Below are positions 19,566 through 27,867 of a DNA stretch of 64,000 nucleotides, in pieces. The notes beneath the pieces were generated by a model. That model ran no database searches. It saw only the letters and a list, made by a program, of their open reading frames with translations, and was not told the origin of the DNA. Numbering within the stretch: position 1 is the first letter of the stretch; each line of letters opens with the position of its first letter. The stretch is from Ferrimonas balearica (GTDB taxonomy: Bacteria > Pseudomonadota > Gammaproteobacteria > Enterobacterales > Shewanellaceae). The position numbers and the translations under genes are program-made. The stretch is from assembly GCF_019802085.1 (NCBI RefSeq), contig NZ_JAHVHV010000001.1:744001-808000 (forward strand), given 5' to 3'.

Positions 19566-20912
19566 TTAGGCGGAGTGAAGCATCCAAGCAACTTCAAGCG
19601 CGGTGACGGTCTGTTCAAACTCCGCCAGCTCACTTTGTTTGCATGCCAGGTAGAGGGAGAGGAAATCTGCCCCCAGGGTGTCGCTAAAGGTCTCGCTGCG
19701 GGCCAGGGCGTCCAACGCCTCCGACATACGCGTGGGCAGGGCGGGGGCGTGCTCCGACAATGGAATGGGGCACTGCTCTGGGGTAAAGCGGTCCGCCACC
19801 AGCAGACCGGTCAGGAGCACCGAGGCCAGCAGGTAAGGATTCACGTCGGCGCCGGCGATGCGGTGCTCGATGCGGCGGTTGTGGCTGTCACTGACCGGCA
19901 CCCGCAGGGCCACGCCCCGGTGGTTGTGGCCCCAGTCCGCTCGGGTGGGGGTCAACAGCTCGGCACTGAAGCGCCGGTAGGCGTTGATGTTGGGGCAGAG
20001 CAGGGCGATGGACTCGGGCATGGCGTTCAAGGTGGCGGCCACCACCTGGTGGAAGTAGTCACTCTCCTCGCCGCAGGCGGTGGAGAAGAGGTTATGGCCG
20101 TTGTCGTCCAGCACCGACAGGTGGATGTGCATGCCGCTGCCAGCCAGCTGACCGTAGGGCTTGGCCATAAAGGTGGCGTCGAAACCGTGGCGCTGGGCGA
20201 TTTTGCGGATCAGCCGCTTGGCATAGATCACCTGGTCGCAGGCGGCCAGCACGTCCGCCTGGTGGTGGAAGTTGAGCTCGAACTGCCCCGGGGCCGCCTC
20301 GGCCACGGCGCCTGAGGTGTTGAGCCCCTGGGCCTGGGCCGCCTCGTTAAGGTCGGCGAGAAATTCGGTGTAGTCGTCCAGGTTGTCGATGCGGTGGACG
20401 TCGCAAAAGGCTTCCCGGGTGTCGTTGGTCGGGTTGATGGGCGGCTGCAGCTCCCCTTGAGCACCGCGGGCCTTGTCCACCAGGTAAAACTCCAGCTCCA
20501 GGGCCACCACCGGGCGGCGCCCCTGCTCGGCCAGTTGGGCCACCAGGTGGGCCAGCACGTTGCGCGACTGCAACTGACTGGGTTCGCTCTGCTGCTCATC
20601 CATCATGGTCAGCAGTACCTGGCCCACCTCGGGGTTGGCACTGGGGCTTAAGGAGCCGGCAATGGGAAAACAGATGTGGTCGGGCTCGCCCTGGGCCTGG
20701 CCCAGGCCCGCGGCCTCCACCACGGCCCCCTGCACGCTCAGGGAGTTGTTGGACACCGGCAGGTAGACCCCTTTGCTCAGCTTGTCGGCGGCCTCGATGG
20801 GGATCCGCTTGCCACGAGGGATGGCGTTGAGATCGGTGAAGATGAGATCCAGGTGCCGCATCTGTGGCCACTGCTGTCTAATATTTTTAACTTCCTGCTG
20901 GAACGCGTCCAT
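19566..20912 (-). CDS. puuA: Gamma-glutamylputrescine synthetase PuuA
   Basis: A 448-residue member of the glutamine synthetase fold, shorter than E. coli PuuA (472) but in family range. Visible blocks are the ATP/metal region ALELEFYLVD, the GSGMHIHLS catalytic block, and RIEHRIAGADVNPY near the C-terminus. It ligates glutamate to putrescine with ATP, the first step of the Puu pathway, in the cytoplasm. Divergent from puuD-puuR-puuC-puuB across about 300 bp holding candidate PuuR sites. AGGGAT lies before the ATG at 20912. Glutamine synthetase-like enzymes acting on other amines are the main alternative; the context favours PuuA. Confidence 0.88.
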   Translation of the reverse strand: MDAFQQEVKNIRQQWPQMRHLDLIFTDLNAIPRGKRIPIEAADKLSKGVYLPVSNNSLSVQGAVVEAAGLGQAQGEPDHICFPIAGSLSPSANPEVGQVLLTMMDEQQSEPSQLQSRNVLAHLVAQLAEQGRRPVVALELEFYLVDKARGAQGELQPPINPTNDTREAFCDVHRIDNLDDYTEFLADLNEAAQAQGLNTSGAVAEAAPGQFELNFHHQADVLAACDQVIYAKRLIRKIAQRHGFDATFMAKPYGQLAGSGMHIHLSVLDDNGHNLFSTACGEESDYFHQVVAATLNAMPESIALLCPNINAYRRFSAELLTPTRADWGHNHRGVALRVPVSDSHNRRIEHRIAGADVNPYLLASVLLTGLLVADRFTPEQCPIPLSEHAPALPTRMSEALDALARSETFSDTLGADFLSLYLACKQSELAEFEQTVTALEVAWMLHSA

Positions 20913-20940
20913 CGATTGATCCCTGCTTGCTCGGCGAAAC

Positions 20941-20955
20941 TGTTCTTTTTATTTC
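20941..20955 (-). promoter_or_regulatory. Candidate PuuR operator (best match)
   Basis: On the minus strand GAAATAAAAAGAACA matches 12 of 15 positions of the E. coli PuuR site AAAATATAATGAACA. It lies 29 bp upstream of the puuA start, as expected for repression. Confidence 0.5.
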
Positions 20956-21028
20956 ACAGTGCTGGTCAAAAAATCAAACGCGACTTTGGTTGAAGATTGC
21001 ACAAGATTGACTGCCAAAGCCCCTTATG

Positions 21029-21044
21029 TGTGATTTGTGTCGCA
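21029..21044. promoter_or_regulatory. Candidate CRP site in the puuA/puuD divergent region
   Basis: TGTGATTTGTGTCGCA matches nine of ten key positions of TGTGA-N6-TCACA. It sits near the middle of the divergent promoter region, so catabolite control of the polyamine genes is plausible. Confidence 0.45.
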
Positions 21045-21117
21045 TTGCTGGCGACTTTTGAAACGGTGTTTGTCTGCGTATTGACCAACCCGGAGCATTT
21101 AACACTGAATTGCATGT

Positions 21118-21132
21118 TAAAAATAATGTCCG
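21118..21132 (+). promoter_or_regulatory. Weaker PuuR-like site
   Basis: TAAAAATAATGTCCG matches 10 of 15 positions of the E. coli PuuR site, including the ATAATG core. It lies about 80 bp upstream of puuD. Confidence 0.3.
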
Positions 21133-21183
21133 ATTTGGCCCGGGTCATGTTGATTTTTTTGAAGGCGCTCGGCAGGATGGTGA

Positions 21184-21198
21184 AAACTATATTTAACG
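21184..21198 (+). promoter_or_regulatory. Weaker PuuR-like site next to the puuD start
   Basis: AAACTATATTTAACG matches 11 of 15 positions of the E. coli PuuR site and ends 12 bp before the puuD start codon. Confidence 0.3.
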
Positions 21199-21210
21199 GA
21201 GTGGCCCAGG

Positions 21211-21978
21211 ATGCCTCACAGCAAACCGGTGATCGGTCTGGTCAGCTGTCGCAAAGCCTTGGATGGCTACAGCTACCAGGCGGTGAACGAGTTCTACGCC
21301 GATGCGGTGCGCGCCTTTGGGGGCCTGCCGGTGCTTTTTGCGGCCGGCCAGGATGAGGCGGACACCGCCGCCCTGCTGGCCCGGGTGGATGGGGTGTTGC
21401 TGCCGGGCAGCCACTCCAACGTGGCGCCCCATCAATACGGTGCCGAGCATCACGAGCCGAGGCTGGACGAGGCGCGGGACGCGCTCTCCCTCACCCTGAT
21501 TCGCCTGTGCGCCCAGCATCAGATCCCCATTCTGGGGATCTGCCGCGGTTTCCAGGAGATGAACGTGGCCATGGGGGGCAGCCTCAACCCGGCGGTGCAT
21601 GAGGCCCCGGGGGCCCTGGACCACCGTGAACCCACCACCGAAGATTTTGCCGTCAAATACGCCCACGCCCATACGGTGACCGTTGCCGAGGGTGGCCGGA
21701 TCCGTCGCTGGTGGCCGGAGGTGGCGCAATTTGAGGTCAACTCCCTGCACAACCAGGGGGTGGCCACCCTGGCCCCGCCGCTGCGGGCGGAGGCCACCGC
21801 CGAGGATGGCCTTATCGAGGCGTTCAGCCTGGACCACCACCCCTTCTTTTTCGGCGTCCAGTGGCACCCGGAGTGGCAGGCCACCGAGCTGCCCTTCTCC
21901 CGAGAGCTGTTTCGCCGTTTTATCGACGCTGCCGGGGCCAATCGGGCCTCACCCAACCAGGAGTCACGCCCATGCTAG
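21211..21978 (+). CDS. puuD: Gamma-glutamyl-GABA hydrolase PuuD
   Basis: A 255-residue class I glutamine-amidotransferase-like hydrolase, same length as E. coli PuuD (254). The nucleophile is Cys111 in LGICRGFQEMNV, with the His and Glu in FGVQWHPEWQ near residue 222; PGSHSNVAPHQYG is typical of the PuuD/peptidase C26 group. It releases GABA and glutamate from gamma-glutamyl-GABA, the last step of the Puu pathway. First gene of a six-gene operon; its stop overlaps the puuR start (ATGCTAG). GGAG lies before the ATG. Confidence 0.92.
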   Translation: MPHSKPVIGLVSCRKALDGYSYQAVNEFYADAVRAFGGLPVLFAAGQDEADTAALLARVDGVLLPGSHSNVAPHQYGAEHHEPRLDEARDALSLTLIRLCAQHQIPILGICRGFQEMNVAMGGSLNPAVHEAPGALDHREPTTEDFAVKYAHAHTVTVAEGGRIRRWWPEVAQFEVNSLHNQGVATLAPPLRAEATAEDGLIEAFSLDHHPFFFGVQWHPEWQATELPFSRELFRRFIDAAGANRASPNQESRPC

Positions 21979-22526
21979 AGGGACAACTAGGCAAAAAGAT
22001 CGCCACCTTGCGCAAACAGCATCAGCTGTCCCAGCGCGAGCTGGCGGAGCGCGCCGACATCACCCACAGCGCCATCTCCGCCATGGAGAACAACAAGGTG
22101 AGCCCCTCGGTCAGCTCCCTGCACAAGATTGTTCAGGTGTTCGGCCTCTCCCTGGCGGAGTTTTTCACCTTTGACAAGCCCGAGCACATCGAGCGCACCG
22201 TGCTCAAACCGGAGCACCTGGTGGAGCTGGGCAACGAGGACGTGTCCATGAAGCTGGTGTGCGATGGCCGGCCGGACCGACAACTGGGCTTTCTACTGGA
22301 GGTGTACCAGCCCGGCTCCTGCACCGGTGAGAAGCGCATTCGCCACGAGGGTGAGGAAGCGGGCACCGTGCTGGAGGGGGAGATCGAGCTGACCCTGGGC
22401 AACGAGGTGCACACCGTCAAAGCCGGCGAAAGCTTCCTGTTCGATACCAGCATTCCGCACAAATTCACCAACATCAGCGACGGGGTGTGCCGCATCATCA
22501 GCGCCCACAGCCCCGCCAACTTCTAA
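21972..22526 (+). CDS. puuR: Repressor PuuR (XRE helix-turn-helix plus cupin)
   Basis: A 184-residue regulator, as E. coli PuuR (185). Residues about 8-62 are a Cro/CI-type helix-turn-helix (LRKQHQLSQRELAERADITH then SAISAMENNKVSPSVSSL). Residues about 110-180 are a cupin barrel with RIRHEGEEAGTVLEGE, which binds the effector (putrescine in E. coli). It should repress the puu genes on both sides of the divergent region, where three PuuR-like boxes are seen. It overlaps puuD by 7 bp, with AGGAG inside puuD as its ribosome site. Confidence 0.92.
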   Translation: MLEGQLGKKIATLRKQHQLSQRELAERADITHSAISAMENNKVSPSVSSLHKIVQVFGLSLAEFFTFDKPEHIERTVLKPEHLVELGNEDVSMKLVCDGRPDRQLGFLLEVYQPGSCTGEKRIRHEGEEAGTVLEGEIELTLGNEVHTVKAGESFLFDTSIPHKFTNISDGVCRIISAHSPANF

Positions 22527-22542
22527 CAAGAAAGGACAAGCC

Positions 22543-24030
22543 ATGAACAGCCAGGCCCAATGGATGGAGCTGAAGGCGAACCTGACCCTGGAGGGGCGGG
22601 CCTTCATCAACGGTCGTTACCAGGGAGCCGCAGACGGCGCCGTTTTCGAGACCATCAACCCCGCCACCGACGAGGTGCTCTGCACCGTGGCACGATGCCA
22701 GGCGGCGGACGCCGATGCCGCGGTGGAGCTGGCCCGAGCGGCCTTTGACAAGGGGCTGTGGCAGCACCAGTCCCCGGCCCAGCGCAAGGCGGTGATGCTG
22801 CGACTGGCGGATCTGATGGAGGAGCACACCGACACCCTGGCCCTGCTGGAGACCCTGGACACCGGCAAACCCATCAGCCACAGCGCCGGTACCGACATCC
22901 CCGGTGCCGCCGGCGCGATCCGCTGGTACGCCGAGGCGATCGACAAGGCCTATGGCCAGGTGGCCACCACAGAGACCAACGTCCACGCCTTTATCAAGCA
23001 CGAGCCCATCGGCGTGGTGGCGGCGGTGGTGCCCTGGAACTTCCCCCTGTGGATCGCCTGCTGGAAGCTGGGCCCGGCGCTCGCCGCCGGCAACAGCGTC
23101 ATCCTCAAACCCTCGGAAAAATCCCCCCTGACCGCCATCTACCTGGGCAAGCTGGCCCAGCAAGCGGGCGTGCCCGATGGCGTGTTGCAGATCCTGCCCG
23201 GCTTCGGCCACGAGGTGGGGGATGCCCTGGCCCGCCACCCGGATGTGGACTGCATCGCATTTACCGGCTCCACCGGTGTGGCCCGCCAGCTGATGATCAG
23301 CGCCGGCGAGTCCAACATGAAGCGGGTCTGGGCCGAGGCCGGGGGCAAGAACGCCAACATCGTCTTCGCCGACTACAAGAACCTGGACGGCGCGGCAGAG
23401 GAAGCCGCGGCGGGCTGCTTCTACAACCAGGGGGAGGTGTGCGTGGCTGCCACCCGGCTGCTGGTGCACGAAAGCATCCGCGAGGCCTTTATTCAGAAGG
23501 TGATCGCCGCCGCCGCCCGCTTTACCCCGCAAGACCCCTTAAACCCCGACAGCAGCATGGGCGCGCTTATCGATCAGGGCCACAAGGCCAAGGTGCTCGC
23601 CTACCTGCAAAAGGGACTGGAAGCCGGCGCCACGCTGCGCTGTGGCGGCGATGTGGAGGGCCCCGGAGCCTTTGTCCGGCCGATGATCCTCGATGATGTG
23701 GACAACACCATGGCGGTGGCCCGGGAGGAGATCTTCGGCCCTCTGCTGTGCGTCATCGGCTTCGAGACCGAGGCGGAGGCGATCGCCATCGCCAACGACT
23801 CCCCCTACGGCCTGGGGGCTGCGCTCTGGAGTTCGGATCTGGATCGCGCCCACCGGGTGGCCCGTCAGCTCAAGGCCGGCTCGGTGTGGATCAACAACTA
23901 CAACGAGGGGGACATGACGGTGCCCTTCGGTGGTTACAAGCAAAGCGGTAACGGGCGGGACAAATCCCTGCACGCCCTGGAGAAATTTACCGAAGTGAAA
24001 ACCACCTGGCTGCGGCTGGAATCCTACTGA
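22543..24030 (+). CDS. puuC: Gamma-glutamyl-gamma-aminobutyraldehyde dehydrogenase PuuC
   Basis: A 495-residue NAD(P)+ aldehyde dehydrogenase, equal in length to E. coli PuuC (495). The cofactor segment is VVPWNFPLWI, the general base Glu265 is in WAEAGGKN and the nucleophile Cys300 in NQGEVCVAATR; the C-terminal part has PFGGYKQSGNGRDKS as in PuuC. It oxidises gamma-glutamyl-gamma-aminobutyraldehyde to gamma-glutamyl-GABA. AAAGGA precedes the ATG. It lies 16 bp after puuR and 13 bp before puuB. Confidence 0.93.
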   Translation: MNSQAQWMELKANLTLEGRAFINGRYQGAADGAVFETINPATDEVLCTVARCQAADADAAVELARAAFDKGLWQHQSPAQRKAVMLRLADLMEEHTDTLALLETLDTGKPISHSAGTDIPGAAGAIRWYAEAIDKAYGQVATTETNVHAFIKHEPIGVVAAVVPWNFPLWIACWKLGPALAAGNSVILKPSEKSPLTAIYLGKLAQQAGVPDGVLQILPGFGHEVGDALARHPDVDCIAFTGSTGVARQLMISAGESNMKRVWAEAGGKNANIVFADYKNLDGAAEEAAAGCFYNQGEVCVAATRLLVHESIREAFIQKVIAAAARFTPQDPLNPDSSMGALIDQGHKAKVLAYLQKGLEAGATLRCGGDVEGPGAFVRPMILDDVDNTMAVAREEIFGPLLCVIGFETEAEAIAIANDSPYGLGAALWSSDLDRAHRVARQLKAGSVWINNYNEGDMTVPFGGYKQSGNGRDKSLHALEKFTEVKTTWLRLESY

Positions 24031-24043
24031 GAGGACGGACCCC

Positions 24044-25324
24044 ATGACTGAACACGTGAACTCCTACTACGCCGCCACCGCCAATCGCACCCTGGCCTAC
24101 CCCATGCTGGAGGGGGAGGTGGAGGCGGACGTCTGCATCGTTGGCGCCGGATTCAGTGGCCTCTCCTCCGGTCTGCATCTGGCGGAGCGCGGCTTCAAGG
24201 TGGTGCTGCTGGAGAGCGCCCGGGTGGGCTTCGGCGCCACCGGTCGAAACGGCGGCCAGATCGTCAACAGCTACAGCCGCGACGTGGACGTCATCCGCAA
24301 GCGTTACCGCCCCGAGGTGGCCGAATCCCTCTGCAGCATGATTTTCGAGGGGGGCGACATCATCCGTGAGCGCATCGCCCAGTACAACATCGACTGCGCC
24401 CACCGCCCCGGCGGCGTGTTCGCGGCACTCAATCACAAGCAGATGGCGGAGCTGGAGGCCCAGAAGGGCCACTGGGAAGGCCTGGGCAATGACCAGCTGG
24501 AGCTGCTGGATCAGGACGGCATTCGCCAGGTGGTGGGCACTGAGGCCTACGTCGGTGGCCTGCTGGACAAGCGTGGCGGCCACATCCACCCGCTCAACCT
24601 GGCCCTGGGGGAGGCGGAGGCGATCACCCAGTTGGGCGGCCGAATCTTTGAACAATCCCCGGTCACCCGCATCGAGAAGGGCGCCAACCCGGTGGCCTAC
24701 ACCGAGCATGGCAGGGTCAAGGCCAAGTACCTGGTGCTGGCGGGCAATGCCTACCTGCCCGGCGGGCTGGAGCCGAGCCTGGGACGCAAGGCGATCCCCT
24801 GTGGCACCCAGGTGGTGACCACGGCGCCGCTCAGTGAAGACCAGGCCCGCGCCCTGTTGCCGCAAAACTACTGCGTCGAGGACTGCAACTACCTGCTGGA
24901 TTACTACCGCCTGACCGAGGACAACCGGCTGCTGTTCGGCGGCGGGGTGGTGTACGGCGCCCGGGAGCCGGACTCCATCGAGCGGCTCATCCGTCCCAAG
25001 ATGGAAGCGGTGTTTCCCCAACTCAAGGACGTGCAGATCGACTACAGCTGGACCGGCAACTTCCTGCTGACCTACTCGCGCATGCCGCAGTTTGGCCGCC
25101 TGGACGACCACACCTACTACCTCCAGGGCTACAGTGGCCACGGCGTCACCTGCACCCACCTGGCGGGGCGTTTGCTGGCCGAGGCCCTGTCCGGCCAGGC
25201 TGAGCGTTTCGACGCCTTCGCCACGCTGCCGCACATCCGCTTCCCCGGCGGACGCCACCTGCAGATCCCGTTGACCGCCCTGGGCGCGGCCTACTACAGC
25301 CTGCGCGACAAACTGGCCCTGTAA
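24044..25324 (+). CDS. puuB: Gamma-glutamylputrescine oxidase PuuB
   Basis: A 426-residue FAD-dependent amine oxidase of the DAO family, same size as E. coli PuuB (426). The dinucleotide site is CIVGAGFSGLSSGLHLAERG near residues 30-50, with the acidic end of the second strand at VVLLES; ATGRNGGQIVNSYSRD is the characteristic PuuB block, and GYSGHGVTCTHLAGR is near the C-terminus. It oxidises the free amine of gamma-glutamylputrescine to the aldehyde, releasing NH3 and H2O2. Co-transcribed with puuC upstream and aguB downstream (22-bp gap). Confidence 0.93.
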   Translation: MTEHVNSYYAATANRTLAYPMLEGEVEADVCIVGAGFSGLSSGLHLAERGFKVVLLESARVGFGATGRNGGQIVNSYSRDVDVIRKRYRPEVAESLCSMIFEGGDIIRERIAQYNIDCAHRPGGVFAALNHKQMAELEAQKGHWEGLGNDQLELLDQDGIRQVVGTEAYVGGLLDKRGGHIHPLNLALGEAEAITQLGGRIFEQSPVTRIEKGANPVAYTEHGRVKAKYLVLAGNAYLPGGLEPSLGRKAIPCGTQVVTTAPLSEDQARALLPQNYCVEDCNYLLDYYRLTEDNRLLFGGGVVYGAREPDSIERLIRPKMEAVFPQLKDVQIDYSWTGNFLLTYSRMPQFGRLDDHTYYLQGYSGHGVTCTHLAGRLLAEALSGQAERFDAFATLPHIRFPGGRHLQIPLTALGAAYYSLRDKLAL

Positions 25325-25346
25325 CTCGACCACAAGGATAAAAACC

Positions 25347-26216
25347 ATGTCCCGTAACGTGACCTTTGCCTCGGTCCAGCTGGCCATCGGCTGGGATCTG
25401 GACGCCAACCTGGAAAAAATCGCCCAATCGGTGGCCAAGGCCGCCAGCAACGGTGCCCAGGTGGTGGTGCTGCAGGAGCTCTTCGCCGCCCCCTATTTTT
25501 GCAAGAAGCAGGAGGCTAAGTACTTCGAGCTGGCCCAGGCGCTGGAGGACAGCCCCCTGATCGCCCGGATGAGCGAGCTGGCCCGACAGCACCAGGTGGT
25601 GATCCCGGTGAGCTACTTCGAGAAGGCGGGCAACTGCTTTTTCAACTCCCTGGTGATGATCGACGCCGACGGCACCGTGCTGGAGAACTACCGCAAGTCC
25701 CACATCCCCGATGGGCCGGGTTACAGCGAGAAGTTCTACTTCAGCCCCGGGGACACCGGTTTCAAGGTGTGGCAGACCCGCTACGGCACCTTCGGCGCCG
25801 GGATCTGCTGGGACCAGTGGTTCCCGGAGCTGGCCCGCAGCCTGGCGCTGGCGGGGGCGGAGGCGATCTTCTACCCCACCGCCATCGGCTCCGAGCCCCA
25901 GGATCCGACCCTGGACTCCCGGGACCACTGGCAGCGCACCATGCAGGGCCACGCCGCCGCCAACCTGACCCCGGTGATCGCCGCTAACCGCACCGGTGTG
26001 GAGCAGGACGACGGGATCACCACTACCTTCTACGGCAGCTCCTTTATCGCCGACCACACCGGCGCCAAGATGGCGGAGGCGGGCCGTGAGGAGGAGACCA
26101 TCCTCTACGCCACCATCGACCTGGACGCCACCGCCCGGGCCCGCCACAGCTGGGGCCTGTTCCGCGATCGCCGCCCGGATCTCTACGGGCCCGTCACCTC
26201 CCTGACCGGCCAATAG
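25347..26216 (+). CDS. aguB: N-carbamoylputrescine amidase AguB
   Basis: A 289-residue nitrilase-superfamily amidase. The Glu-Lys-Cys triad is intact: Glu44 in VLQELFAAPYF, Lys117 in YRKSHIPDGPGY, and Cys154 in GAGICWDQWFPE; the CKKQ and DQWFPE blocks match plant and Pseudomonas AguB. It hydrolyses N-carbamoylputrescine to putrescine, CO2 and NH3. Placed directly after puuB and 8 bp before aguA, so agmatine breakdown feeds the Puu pathway within one transcript. AAGGAT precedes the ATG. Confidence 0.94.
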   Translation: MSRNVTFASVQLAIGWDLDANLEKIAQSVAKAASNGAQVVVLQELFAAPYFCKKQEAKYFELAQALEDSPLIARMSELARQHQVVIPVSYFEKAGNCFFNSLVMIDADGTVLENYRKSHIPDGPGYSEKFYFSPGDTGFKVWQTRYGTFGAGICWDQWFPELARSLALAGAEAIFYPTAIGSEPQDPTLDSRDHWQRTMQGHAAANLTPVIAANRTGVEQDDGITTTFYGSSFIADHTGAKMAEAGREEETILYATIDLDATARARHSWGLFRDRRPDLYGPVTSLTGQ

Positions 26217-26224
26217 GAGGCGCC

Positions 26225-27310
26225 ATGGAGCTGCAATCGACCCCCAGGGCCGACGGCTTCTACTGGCCGGCGGAGTTTGCCCCCCAGCAACACGTCTGGC
26301 TGGCCTGGCCGGAGCGACCGGACAATTGGCGATTGGGGGGCAAACCGGCCCAGCAGGCCTTTGTGGCCGTGGCGGAGGTGATCGCCCGGGCCACCGAGGT
26401 GTCGGTGCTGGTCAGCCCCGAGCAGTACCAGTTTGCCCGCCACAGCCTGCCGGACGGCATTCGGGTGGTGGAGATGAGCTACAACGACGCCTGGATGCGG
26501 GACATCGGCCCCACTTCACTGGTCGATGACCAGGGCGGTCTGCGGATGGTGAGCTGGCAGTTCAACGCCTGGGGTGGGCTGGAGGATGGCCTCTATTTCC
26601 CCTGGGACAAGGACGACCAGGTGGCGATGAAGATCGCCGATCTGATGGGGTACGATCACTATCAGGCGCCCTTCGTGCTGGAAGGGGGCGCCATCCACTG
26701 CGACGGCGAGGGTACCCTCTACACCACCGAGGAGTGCTTGCTGCACCCCAGCCGTAACCCCCACCTGACCCGGGAGGAGATTGAGGCCCAGTTGCGGGAG
26801 TACCTGGGCATTGAGCAGGTGATCTGGCTGCCTCGCGGGCTGGTCAATGACGAGACCAACGGCCACGTGGACAATCTGCTGCACGTTATTGGCCCGGCCA
26901 AGGTGGTGCTGACCTGGTGCGATGATGCCGAAGATCCCCAGTACGCCATCTCACGGGCGGCGTTTGAGGTGCTGGCGTCGGCCCGGGATGCCAAGGGGCG
27001 GGCCATCGAGGTGGTGAAGCTGCCCATGCCCGGCCCCCTTCATCTGAGCGCCCAGGAGGCGGCGGGCATTGAGCCCAGTGGCGGCATGAAGCGCCAGGCC
27101 GGCGAGCGGTTGGGGGCCTCCTACGCCAATCTGCTCATCACCAACGAGCTGGTGGTGATGCCGCTGTTGGACGAGGCCACGGACACCGAGGCCCTGGCCC
27201 GGGTGCAGGCGGCTATGCCCCGGCATCAGGTGGTGGGGGTGCCCACCCGGGAGATCGTGCTCGGCGGTGGCAACATCCACTGCATCACTCAGCAGGTGCC
27301 CCGGGCCTAA
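26225..27310 (+). CDS. aguA: Agmatine deiminase AguA
   Basis: A 361-residue beta/alpha-propeller enzyme of the agmatine deiminase (PAD_porph) family, close to the usual about 365. The catalytic Cys353 is in GGGNIHCITQQ at the C-terminus; other active-site blocks are NDAWMRDIGPT, EGGAIHCDGEGT and NGHVDN. It converts agmatine to N-carbamoylputrescine and NH3. AGGAGGC precedes the ATG. Last gene of the puuD-aguA operon; its stop overlaps by 4 bp the stop of the convergent response-regulator gene. Confidence 0.95.
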   Translation: MELQSTPRADGFYWPAEFAPQQHVWLAWPERPDNWRLGGKPAQQAFVAVAEVIARATEVSVLVSPEQYQFARHSLPDGIRVVEMSYNDAWMRDIGPTSLVDDQGGLRMVSWQFNAWGGLEDGLYFPWDKDDQVAMKIADLMGYDHYQAPFVLEGGAIHCDGEGTLYTTEECLLHPSRNPHLTREEIEAQLREYLGIEQVIWLPRGLVNDETNGHVDNLLHVIGPAKVVLTWCDDAEDPQYAISRAAFEVLASARDAKGRAIEVVKLPMPGPLHLSAQEAAGIEPSGGMKRQAGERLGASYANLLITNELVVMPLLDEATDTEALARVQAAMPRHQVVGVPTREIVLGGGNIHCITQQVPRA

Positions 27311-27867
27311 GCCTCGCTGCCCACCGGGCCGTGCTCCCCCTGGGGTTTTTTCTGCAGTTTTCGCTGCAGGGTGCGACGGTGCATCCCCAGTGCCCGGGCG
27401 GTGGCGGAGACGTTGCCCTGGTGCTGGGCCAGGGCCTGCTGCAGGTGCTCCCACTCCAACCGCTTTGGGTTTAACGGCTGGTCCGGGGCCTGCTCGCTGA
27501 GCGCCACCGGCGTACCGGCCAGGGCGCTCAGCAGCGCCTGGGTGTCCGCCGGTTTGGCCAGGTAGTGGTTGGCCCCCAAACGCATGGCGTCCACCGCGGT
27601 GGAGACGCTGGCGTAACCGGTCAGCAGCACCATCTGCGCTCTGGGCAGGGTGGCCCGCAGAGCCGGGATCAGCGACAGGCCGTTATCCTCCCCCAGTTTC
27701 ATGTCCAACAACAGGTGGCTGGGCCGCCACTGCCGGGCCCTTAAAAGGGCGTCGGTCTTGTTGTCCACCCACTGGCACTGGTAGCCGTGTCGGGTCAGCC
27801 GCCGGGCCAGCACCGGCCCCAGGGTGGGGTCGTCCTCGATGATGAGCAGGGTGGGGGCCTCAGTCAT
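27307..27867 (-). CDS. regA: RegA/PrrA/ActR-type response regulator
   Basis: A 186-residue regulator. The receiver domain (residues about 6-120) has acidic Glu11/Asp12/Asp13, the phospho-acceptor Asp55 in HLLLDMKLGEDNGL, the Thr in VLLTGYAS and the Lys in YLAKPAD. After a Pro-rich linker, the Fis-like helix-turn-helix (residues about 135-180) reads WEHLQQALAQHQGNVSATA then RALGMHRRTLQRKLQ, the near-invariant RegA signature. RegA proteins control redox-linked genes (respiration, carbon and nitrogen fixation). Translationally coupled to the sensor gene upstream (8-bp overlap). Confidence 0.9.
   Translation of the reverse strand: MTEAPTLLIIEDDPTLGPVLARRLTRHGYQCQWVDNKTDALLRARQWRPSHLLLDMKLGEDNGLSLIPALRATLPRAQMVLLTGYASVSTAVDAMRLGANHYLAKPADTQALLSALAGTPVALSEQAPDQPLNPKRLEWEHLQQALAQHQGNVSATARALGMHRRTLQRKLQKKPQGEHGPVGSEA

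Noticed and set aside
22758-23696. 312-codon plus-strand frame inside puuC
   Set aside because: Out-of-frame shadow of PuuC with Arg/Pro/Gly-rich composition and no ribosome site.
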